In this document: positions 57,380 through 64,000 of the stretch, in pieces
Position numbering within the stretch: the first letter of the stretch is position 1
Layout: each line of letters begins with the position of its first letter
NCBI GenBank assembly: GCA_963747515.1
Contig: CAVVFN010000001.1
Coordinates: 370,924-434,923, forward strand
Reading direction: 5' to 3'
Length of the DNA: 64,000 nt
Origin: Mariniphaga sp963747515
GTDB lineage: Bacteria > Bacteroidota > Bacteroidia > Bacteroidales > Prolixibacteraceae
The notes under the pieces: model-generated
Database searches by the model: none
Told to the model about the DNA's origin: nothing
Seen by the model: only the letters and a program-made list of their open reading frames with translations
Made by a program: the position numbers and the translations under genes

Positions 57380-60358
57380 TTATAATGACATATTAAAACC
57401 AAAATTTATTACTCGTGGTGTAGGATAGGGTATGTATTCTATATTTCTTGAGGGATAGCCATTTTGATTTTTGTCAACGTCTACTTCGGGATCAAATCCG
57501 GTAAATTTTGTAATAACAAAAAGATTAGAGCCGCTCACAAAAACGTTCAAATTTTTAATGTAATTACCCAGGTCTCCAAAAGCATATGTAAGTGTAACGT
57601 TTCTTAATTTTATATAATCACCTTTTTCAAGATATCTGCTTGATACTGCAACACTCGCATTAATGTTCTCCTTGGATCCAATAATAGATGCATCTACATT
57701 TTTCCCATTTTGAAGATTACTAATATTAGTTACACTATTGAATGTATTATTATATATATAAAAACCTGATGCACCACTTGCATTTAGTGCCAGTGATAGT
57801 TTATTGTATTTTAATGTAGTTGAAAATCCATATAACAAACTAGGATTTGGGTCTCCCATAAAAGTAGGTTGGTCTGCGATTATTTGCTGGCCATTTTGAT
57901 CAAATCCACTGAATTTTTTTAGATAAAAAACATTAACCGGATGATCATTTCCAATGATCTGAGCCAATGTACCCGAAACTCCCTGGCCACTTACCTGGGC
58001 CGTTGCTATGTTCGCCTGTTTAAAATCAGTTAGCATGTTTTTATTATGTGCCATATTAATTTGTGCATCCCATGAAAATTTGGAATTAGAAACTATGGTA
58101 CCTCCTAACGATAACTCGACCCCTGAGTTGATCAAATGTGCGGGTAGATTGATAAAGAAAATAGAGGCAGGCGCTGGTTGAATTGCTGTGCTTTGGAAAA
58201 GAATATCGGTGGTATTTTTATGATAATAATCAATAGAACCATAAATTCTACTCTTCAATAGTGCGAAATCTAATCCTACATTTATTTGAGTAGTTTGTTC
58301 CCATTTCAAATCAGGATTGGCAACATTGCTTTGGCCAATGCTATTATAGGAACCTGAATTAAATTGCTCCTGCGCCGCGCCTGCCGGAAACTCCTGGTTT
58401 CCGGTGATTCCCCACGATGCCCGTAAACCTAAATTTGATATTACCATATTTGATTTCAAAAAGTCTTCATTACTTATCGTCCACTTAGCACCTACAGAAG
58501 GGAAGTATCCGTATTTATTGTTTTTCCCAAACTTGCTGGATCCATCACCCCTGATAGTTGCAGTTAAATAATACTTACGTGATAAATTAAGATTCACCCT
58601 ACCAAAGTATGATTGGATTTCAGTAGTAGGATCAACAAAAGTTACTAAAGGATTTTGAGTTTTTGCGTTTTGGAAAAAGCTCGTATAAAGAATAGGTATT
58701 CTGTTTTGCTGATCAAGATTAGTATTAAATTGGGAAGCAAAAACAGATGAATTCCCATAATTCGTTTTCCAGTACTCGTATCCTGCCAGGGCTTCCATAG
58801 AAAGATTTTGAGTCAAATCGGTATTGTAAGTTAAGGTATGAGTAAATGTTTCAGAGGTCAAAAATGCATCTGAAATGGCTGCATCTCCGATCCCTGATAC
58901 GCTATTAATACCGTCTATCCAACCATCTATATTTGTATTTCTTTTCCCGGTGCCATGATTAATCGCATATAAAAATTTATATTCGAGGCCTTTTGTAATT
59001 TTAAGGGAAGCAGAAATGTTGCCCAGGAATACGTTTACGTTAGAGACATCATTATAACCTTCAATAACTGCCAAAGGGTTAGGCACTGAATTTACCGCAT
59101 TGGCGAAAAGTCCGTTACTGGTAGTAAATGGTGCCGTAGGATTCCAGTTAAGTGCCCAAGCCATTAAATTACCTCCAGCTCCTGCTGTATTACTTATAAG
59201 GCCCATATTTTCGGTGGTGTGCCCCGCGATAACATCAAAATTTATTGACAACCGATTGTCTAAAAATTTATATTCGCCGGCAAAATTTCCTAGATATTTA
59301 TCTAAGGAAGTTTTCTTTATAAATCCAAAATCCTGAGATCCCAGAAATGATACACGAAATTTTCCTCTTTCATTTCCGCCACTTAATGCCAGGTTATATG
59401 CTTGTGATAATGAACTTTGCGTAATGGCTTTTAAAGCATCTACAGATCCGCCATGATCAAGAGAGTTTGATAATGTATCCAGGCTATAGGTATGTAGCGC
59501 GGTTCTAAACTGGCTTGTAGATAAGACTTTATATTTATGCATATATCCAGCGTTAACGCCAAATTTTGTCCCGAATTCTACTTTAGTTCCACCGGAGGAT
59601 CCCCTTTTAGTAGTAATAATAATAACACCATTTGCTCCTCTTGAACCATAAATTGCAGTGGAAGAAGCATCCTTTAATACATCAATCTGCGCTATATCAT
59701 TTGGGTTAATGTAAAGTAAAGGATTTGATTCCGGCGTTGTACCAAAATCAAGGCCTGAACCACCAAAATTCAATCCCGGCTTTGCGGTTCTACCGTCCAA
59801 TGGAACTCCATCAACTACATACAACGGGTTATTACCAGCTCTTATAGAATTATTTCCCCGTATTTTAATGGTTGAAGCAGCTCCGGGCTGACCATTGTTA
59901 GTAGTAATTTCCAGGCCGGAAACCTTACCCTGAAGAAGTTGGTCTGGTGCTGCAATAGCCCCCTGGTTAAAATCCTTTGCTTTAATAGAAGTAATAGCTC
60001 CGGTTAAGTCCCGCCTTCTTGTAGTTCCATAACCTACCACCACCACGTCTGTAAGACTTGCCGCAGAATTGACTAATTCAACATTTACATTTGTAGCAGT
60101 TGATATATCTACAGTTTTAGGTTCAAACCCAACGTAACTAAATTGCAAGGCTTTTGCACTTTGAGGGACATTGATAGTAAAGGTTCCGTCAGATGACGTA
60201 GTAACACCAGTTTTTTGACCTACAACCATTACTGAAACGCCAGCTAAAGCAGTACTGTCAGAGGCAGTAACCTTTCCGGTTATAGTTCTTTGCTGAGCCA
60301 TGGTTTGTAAAATACAGCAGAACAGAAACAGTCCGCTGAGGAGAAGTTTTTTTCCCAT
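57380..60358 (-). CDS. SusC/RagA-type TonB-linked outer membrane transporter
   Basis: 992 residues from the ATG at 60358 (MGKKLLLSGLFLFCCILQTMAQ), which yields a clean signal peptide. The frame is open to 60412, but that part overlaps an inverted repeat. Carboxypeptidase-regulatory-like domain RTITGKVTASDSTALAGVSVMVVG, then the SusC signature VVVVGYGTTRRRDLTGAITSI, plug motifs IKIRGNNSIRAGNNPLYVVDGVPLDGR and DVLKDASSTAIYGSRGANGVIIITTKRG, then the barrel ending VINFGFNMSL. It imports the ligand bound by its SusD. With the oxidoreductase and DUF1080 genes upstream, a sugar or glycoside substrate is likely. Confidence 0.96.
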   Translation of the reverse strand: MGKKLLLSGLFLFCCILQTMAQQRTITGKVTASDSTALAGVSVMVVGQKTGVTTSSDGTFTINVPQSAKALQFSYVGFEPKTVDISTATNVNVELVNSAASLTDVVVVGYGTTRRRDLTGAITSIKAKDFNQGAIAAPDQLLQGKVSGLEITTNNGQPGAASTIKIRGNNSIRAGNNPLYVVDGVPLDGRTAKPGLNFGGSGLDFGTTPESNPLLYINPNDIAQIDVLKDASSTAIYGSRGANGVIIITTKRGSSGGTKVEFGTKFGVNAGYMHKYKVLSTSQFRTALHTYSLDTLSNSLDHGGSVDALKAITQSSLSQAYNLALSGGNERGKFRVSFLGSQDFGFIKKTSLDKYLGNFAGEYKFLDNRLSINFDVIAGHTTENMGLISNTAGAGGNLMAWALNWNPTAPFTTSNGLFANAVNSVPNPLAVIEGYNDVSNVNVFLGNISASLKITKGLEYKFLYAINHGTGKRNTNIDGWIDGINSVSGIGDAAISDAFLTSETFTHTLTYNTDLTQNLSMEALAGYEYWKTNYGNSSVFASQFNTNLDQQNRIPILYTSFFQNAKTQNPLVTFVDPTTEIQSYFGRVNLNLSRKYYLTATIRGDGSSKFGKNNKYGYFPSVGAKWTISNEDFLKSNMVISNLGLRASWGITGNQEFPAGAAQEQFNSGSYNSIGQSNVANPDLKWEQTTQINVGLDFALLKSRIYGSIDYYHKNTTDILFQSTAIQPAPASIFFINLPAHLINSGVELSLGGTIVSNSKFSWDAQINMAHNKNMLTDFKQANIATAQVSGQGVSGTLAQIIGNDHPVNVFYLKKFSGFDQNGQQIIADQPTFMGDPNPSLLYGFSTTLKYNKLSLALNASGASGFYIYNNTFNSVTNISNLQNGKNVDASIIGSKENINASVAVSSRYLEKGDYIKLRNVTLTYAFGDLGNYIKNLNVFVSGSNLFVITKFTGFDPEVDVDKNQNGYPSRNIEYIPYPTPRVINFGFNMSL

Positions 60359-60393
60359 AATCAAGTAATTAAAATTGAACGTAAATAAAAATT

Positions 60394-60416
60394 CAAAGTG
60401 TAATTTACACACTTTG
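60394..60416. promoter_or_regulatory. inverted repeat upstream of the second susC
   Basis: CAAAGTGT and ACACTTTG, perfect 8-bp arms around 7 bases, 36 bp before the susC ATG. The position suits an operator. A TA-rich -7-like box overlaps the left arm on the minus strand. Confidence 0.4.
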
Positions 60417-60557
60417 TTTATTAAATACCAAAAAAAGTTAGAAATATATTCATTGTAATAAGATTTGGTAGAAACTAAAAAGGAATTCTATGAATTTAAA
60501 AATTAATTATTAGCCAGTTGAAACAGAATCCTGTTAAGAATTCTTTGAGTAAAAAAA

Positions 60558-60592
60558 CAGTAAACGAACAAATAATTATAATTTTAATTCTC
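60558..60592 (+). repeat. 35-bp dispersed repeat, copy 18
   Basis: Left half CAGTAAACGAACAAAT intact, right half AATTTTAATTCTC diverged. Overlaps the last codons and stop of the Gfo/Idh/MocA gene (stop at 60576-60578). Confidence 0.75.
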
Positions 60593-62120
60593 CCCACCCC
60601 TTTCTGTATTCTCTTTTTACAAATTGATTCGCGGGTTCAAAATTGGTGATACGCATATTTTCACCATCCCATTTGTAAGAAATATAACGGCCAGGAGTTG
60701 TAATATCTTCTACATCGCCATAAACCGGATCGTGCCTTTTTGTTTTTACGCGAATTCCAAAACTTCGCAATAAAAGATTACCCATCAAAACGGTTTCTGT
60801 AAGTGGGCCTCCATAATCATCGATTGGAGAATCTACATAAGCTTTTTCCTGTCCCAGGACCGGAAGGGCAGCATTTCCCTTATAATCGTTATGATAACCG
60901 GCAATAGCAGCGTCCACCCATTGCCACCAGTGACCATTGCCAGATCCTTCAACCCGTGGATATTTTTTGGGTACATCAATTGTATTGTTAAGTGAAAGCG
61001 GCAGCAACCTTGGATCACGTCCACCCCAACCACAGGATATTTTTCCGTTCTTCCCAATAAACAAAGTTCCCCCTTCATAATCACCTAATTTGGGTACACC
61101 AGCCAATGCATCATTCAGGTTTACGTCAGGATCTAACTCATCAGGGCGTTCGGGTAACATGCCACCATCCATCCAGTAAAGCTTCAACTCTTTCCCATTG
61201 TCCCTTTTAAATGTGTAGCGAAGCCTGCTGGAAGGTGGAATACTCATAGGGTCATCTGCCTCTTTAAAAACACCGGTATAAATCGTTGTCGCGTCACACG
61301 TTACTTCAGTCGGATAACCAAGCCCTAACAATTTAAATGACGGCCCGATAATATGACAGGCCATATCACCCAAAGCCCCGGTTCCAAATCGCCACCATCC
61401 GCGCCAATTAAAAGGAACGAGGTTGTCAATGTAATCAGTTTGCTGAGCCGTGCCCAGCCAAAGATCCCAATTCAATTCTTTCGGAACAGATGGCCTGTCT
61501 GTTGGCCAGGGAATTCCTTGTGGCCACACAGGGCGGTTAGTCCAGTTGTATACATGCGTAATATCTCCGATTAAGTCTGCGTCAAACCATTCTTTTAAGG
61601 TTCTCATTCCGTCAAATGAGGCACCCTGGTTTCCCATTTGGGTTACTACTTTATATTTTCTGGCAGCTTCTGTAAGCACCCGTGCTTCATAAATATCATG
61701 AGTTAATGGTTTTTGCAGGTATAAATGCTTATTCAATTTCATGGCATTCAGGCCTACAATTGCGTGGTTATGATCAGGAATAGCTACAGAAACAGCGTCA
61801 AAATTTTTATGTTCTTTATCAAACATTTCCCTCCAATCATGATAAAATCCTGCTTTCGGAAATTCCTTCCTTCGCGGGTCAGACATTCGGTCGTCCACAT
61901 CGCAAAGAAATGCAATCACAGCATTTTTTTTAGGTGCATAAGCATAATGCTCAATATCATTTTGGGCTTCACCACCACATCCCACACAGGCGATATACAA
62001 TTTATCACTCGGAGCTAAATGTTTCTTGCCGCCTAATACATGGCTTGGTACAATAGTAAAGGCTGCCGCAGTTAAAGCCGAGTCTTTTATGAACTTCCTC
62101 CTGCCAATGAATTTTTTCAT
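60576..62120 (-). CDS. Gfo/Idh/MocA family oxidoreductase with Tat signal
   Basis: 514 residues. A twin-arginine export signal (GRRKFIKDSALTAAAFTIVPSHVLG) precedes a Rossmann domain (IACVGCGGEAQNDIEHY at about 43-59; AFLCDVDD) and the family motif LYLQKPLTHDIYEARVL. The Gfo/Idh C-terminal domain follows with GTGALGDMACHIIGP. It is predicted to oxidise a sugar with a tightly bound NAD(P), probably in the periplasm. Known relatives act at C3 of glucosides. The DUF1080 gene lies upstream with a 90-bp gap, which supports a keto-sugar pathway. The Tat signal means folding with cofactor before export. Confidence 0.93.
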   Translation of the reverse strand: MKKFIGRRKFIKDSALTAAAFTIVPSHVLGGKKHLAPSDKLYIACVGCGGEAQNDIEHYAYAPKKNAVIAFLCDVDDRMSDPRRKEFPKAGFYHDWREMFDKEHKNFDAVSVAIPDHNHAIVGLNAMKLNKHLYLQKPLTHDIYEARVLTEAARKYKVVTQMGNQGASFDGMRTLKEWFDADLIGDITHVYNWTNRPVWPQGIPWPTDRPSVPKELNWDLWLGTAQQTDYIDNLVPFNWRGWWRFGTGALGDMACHIIGPSFKLLGLGYPTEVTCDATTIYTGVFKEADDPMSIPPSSRLRYTFKRDNGKELKLYWMDGGMLPERPDELDPDVNLNDALAGVPKLGDYEGGTLFIGKNGKISCGWGGRDPRLLPLSLNNTIDVPKKYPRVEGSGNGHWWQWVDAAIAGYHNDYKGNAALPVLGQEKAYVDSPIDDYGGPLTETVLMGNLLLRSFGIRVKTKRHDPVYGDVEDITTPGRYISYKWDGENMRITNFEPANQFVKREYRKGWGELKL

Positions 62121-62210
62121 AACTACTTTATTTATTTTTTGTTTTATGCTTTATCGAACGCCACGTTAAGCAACATCACATGTGTAAGAAATGAATAATA
62201 AAACATTTTT

Positions 62211-62990
62211 TTAGCCGGCAGGACCAAATCTAAATGTCTTTATTTTTATATTTCGGAACCATAATTTGCCATCTTCTGTGCCCTGCAAAGAAATATGTCC
62301 TTTCCTGAATGTTCCGAAATCAGGCCATTGATTAAACTTCGTGCGGGAGATATTTTTCCTCCAGTTGTTATCCCAAAATTCGGTGTCAACTACCTTATGC
62401 CCGTTTTGAAAAAATTGTACATGACCATTGTTGGCAATGATTTCATACTGGTTCCATTTAGGCGCTGCCTCCACCCATTCTGTGTCTGCAGGAGCCAGGT
62501 CATAAAGTGCGCCTGCACGGTGCATGTTGATGCGGCTATCACTAATTTCGCTATGGTTAGAAGTATAAAGGCAGGACAAATCCGTAATTTGCATTTCCGG
62601 CCCTGTTTCATAAGTAGTTTTATATTTCGGATCTTCATTTACATAAAACATCACGCCGCTGTTGGCGCACGGCTCCATTTTCCATTCTAATTTAAGATCG
62701 AAGTTTTCATATTCGGCATCAGTTACCAGATCTGCAAAATCATCATAAACACTTTTTGAATTCTTGTTGAGCATGATCATCCCATCGTGAACCTGCCATG
62801 CTTTTCCTGGTCCTTTTTCAAGATAAGAATGCCAGCCGGTCAAATCTTTTCCATTGAAAAGCAATTGCCAGCCATCTTGTTTTTCCGCTGTAGTAAGTAC
62901 ATTTTCCTGTTGTGCCAAAACCGGTTTACAAAAAAGAATCAAACCGGCAACCATTAGTGCGGAAAGAAAAATCAGTGCTTTTTTGGACAT
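62211..62990 (-). CDS. DUF1080 (3-keto-disaccharide hydrolase family) protein, exported
   Basis: 259 residues from the ATG at 62990 (MSKKALIFLSALMVAGLILFCKPVLAQ), a good signal peptide. The frame opens earlier at 63050, but without a better start. The concanavalin-like DUF1080 domain shows its hallmark opening DGWQLLFNGKDLTGWHSY, then AWQVHDGMIML, FDLKLEWKMEPCANSGVMFYV, and the final GTFRKGHISLQGTEDGKLWFRNIKIK. Characterised members split 3-keto-glycosides made by Gfo/Idh oxidases, which fits the next gene. It is the first clear gene of the sugar cluster. Confidence 0.92.
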   Translation of the reverse strand: MSKKALIFLSALMVAGLILFCKPVLAQQENVLTTAEKQDGWQLLFNGKDLTGWHSYLEKGPGKAWQVHDGMIMLNKNSKSVYDDFADLVTDAEYENFDLKLEWKMEPCANSGVMFYVNEDPKYKTTYETGPEMQITDLSCLYTSNHSEISDSRINMHRAGALYDLAPADTEWVEAAPKWNQYEIIANNGHVQFFQNGHKVVDTEFWDNNWRKNISRTKFNQWPDFGTFRKGHISLQGTEDGKLWFRNIKIKTFRFGPAG

Positions 62991-63320
62991 GAGTTTATAT
63001 TTAATATTAGGATTGATTACAAAAAACCTTTTCTTGAAGGAATTACACAATTTAGAAAACTTTTTCTAAATAGAAAGAAGCACAAAAAAGACAAACATCC
63101 CGGCATTTACCATATTCAAATTTAAAGATTTCACGGAATCAAAAAAATGAATTTATAATTACACTCTTGTACACTGCAAATTTCAGATGGAAGAAAAAAA
63201 ATTTTACGCATGGATATTGGCAAAATAAAAATTCACATTTAAAGTTCGTTTACTGCAATACCCAAAGCCCTTCCATTAGAAATGGCATAAGGATGAATTA
63301 TGAATTTATTTACGAGTAAC
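62991..63320. other. 330-bp gap upstream of the DUF1080 gene
   Basis: Holds a repeat copy (63221-63255). No perfect -7 box for the DUF1080 gene and no terminator for the lipoprotein gene were found. Confidence 0.4.
63221..63255 (-). repeat. 35-bp dispersed repeat, copy 19
   Basis: Minus-strand reading: CAGTAAACGAACTTTA and GAATTTTTATTTTG. Lies 65 bp beyond the stop of the small lipoprotein gene. Confidence 0.88.
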
Positions 63321-63587
63321 TTATTTAGTACTATCAGCAGCCGACGCTTTAGGCAATCCCTGCGCTGCAGTAGTACTGGTCATACGCCCGGTTTGCTCTC
63401 CTGAAGTGTCTATACCATTAGGTTGTACCGGATTCAAGGTGTCAGAAACGCTTCCATCACCCGATGCAGCAGAAGAACCAGACTCTGTAGAATTTACAGG
63501 CTCATGCAAATGGTTAGGAGTAGATTGACAAGCTGTAAAAAACAAAACGACGGCGAACACTGCAATAAAATGTCTGAGAATTTTCAT
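63321..63587 (-). CDS. small lipoprotein, low-complexity
   Basis: 88 residues from the ATG at 63587 (MKILRHFIAVFAVVLFFTACQST). Lipobox F-T-A-C with cysteine at about 20. The mature part is rich in Ser, Thr, Gly, Ala and Pro and appears disordered. A longer frame from 63650 is open but would bury the signal peptide. No function is proposed. Confidence 0.65.
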   Translation of the reverse strand: MKILRHFIAVFAVVLFFTACQSTPNHLHEPVNSTESGSSAASGDGSVSDTLNPVQPNGIDTSGEQTGRMTSTTAAQGLPKASAADSTK

Positions 63588-63819
63588 AATAAAAAGTTTG
63601 CACTTAATGCTCAAATTATTTGCCAGTAATTTTAATAGCAATTTGGGCACTTGAATGGCTGCAATTTAAACCATCTCAAAAAAAATTCCATGTAAATATT
63701 TTTTGATGATGAATTGCTTCTACAATAACTACTAATCTTTTGCGTCTTTAAATTAAAATTTAATTGAAACGTAGAGGCATGAATTTTGAGATACTTTGCA
63801 AAATTAAAATCTTCCACAC

Positions 63820-64000
63820 ATGCAACCATCAAAAAAACAAGGCCGGCGCGAAGGGAAGCTTGCCACACGAATTGAAAGTGAAACTGCAAAAATCCCTTCT
63901 GATATATTTTTATGGGCAGCAATCGGCTCAATGGCGGTTTCGATGTCGTTGCACATAGCAGGTAAAAAACATAAAAGTCTTTTCTTTGGGCAATGGGCTG
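63820..64000 (+). CDS. small membrane protein, partial (cut by the window end)
   Basis: Open from the ATG at 63820 to the edge (60 residues seen). A basic, Tat-free N-terminus (QPSKKQGRREGKLATRIESETAKIPSD) is followed by a hydrophobic helix (IFLWAAIGSMAVSMSLHIAG) and a basic turn (KKHKS). A second helix may begin at the window edge. Not recognised. It diverges from the small lipoprotein gene. Confidence 0.6.
   Translation, partial: MQPSKKQGRREGKLATRIESETAKIPSDIFLWAAIGSMAVSMSLHIAGKKHKSLFFGQWA

Noticed and set aside
2238..63255. The 35-bp repeats as a CRISPR array
   Set aside because: Copies are thousands of bases apart, face both ways, and have no spacers between them or cas genes nearby.
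2238..63255. The right half of the repeat (TATTTTG) as a promoter -7 box
   Set aside because: It is one base short of TAnnTTTG, has no TTG at the -33 distance, and often points away from or into the ends of genes.

Overview
The window looks like a chromosomal segment of a Bacteroidota bacterium, most likely in or near the Chitinophagaceae. The evidence is two SusC/SusD pairs, promoters of the TAnnTTTG (-7) type instead of a -35/-10 pattern, few Shine-Dalgarno sequences, a fused SecDF, a RecF-DUF721 pair, DUF4954 next to GlmS, and AT-rich intergenic DNA. The family-level assignment is inference. I saw no rRNA, tRNA, CRISPR array, insertion sequence or phage module.

Layout. 0-10.9 kb: scattered genes for a lipoprotein, an acyltransferase, a serine hydrolase, a frameshifted glucose-6-phosphate dehydrogenase, a GNAT enzyme, a DEAD-box RNA helicase with a long leader, a stress flavoprotein-like protein and a PEBP-family protein. 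11-20.3 kb: housekeeping genes for membrane pyrophosphatase, an AI-2E-type permease, an enlarged signal peptidase I, a sigma-54 activator without a DNA-binding domain, and release factor 2 with a programmed frameshift. 20.4-25.5 kb: a DinB-like protein, a broken recF, a DUF721/DciA-like gene, an ABC exporter and a RES-Xre toxin-antitoxin pair. 25.6-37.4 kb: a ThuA-like protein, glmS with DUF4954, a GH43 enzyme, secDF, a TlpA-like thioredoxin and a class A beta-lactamase-like protein. 37.7-48.7 kb: the first SusC/SusD pair (SusD frameshifted), proline dehydrogenase, a thioesterase, a PlsC-type acyltransferase, a GH65-like enzyme and a GyrI-like protein. 48.8-63.6 kb: one long minus-strand sugar-utilisation cluster, in transcription order DUF1080 hydrolase, Gfo/Idh/MocA oxidoreductase, SusC, SusD, and two large FG-GAP/VCBS (CRTAC1-like) lipoproteins that are heavily frameshifted.

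The most striking feature is a dispersed 35-bp intergenic element present 19 times in both orientations. It has conserved ends (CAGTRAACNAAYAAAT and RATTTYTATTTTG) around a short variable core. The copies sit at the edges of transcription units, often just beyond a stop codon, and two of them supply the stop codon itself. I do not recognise it as a described family. It is the best candidate here for an undescribed system.

Seven genes carry frameshifts: zwf, a coiled-coil protein, a small hydrolase, recF, one susD and both FG-GAP genes. The protein sequence on each side of every break is well preserved, so sequencing or assembly indels are as likely as real decay. They are listed as pseudogenes with that caveat.
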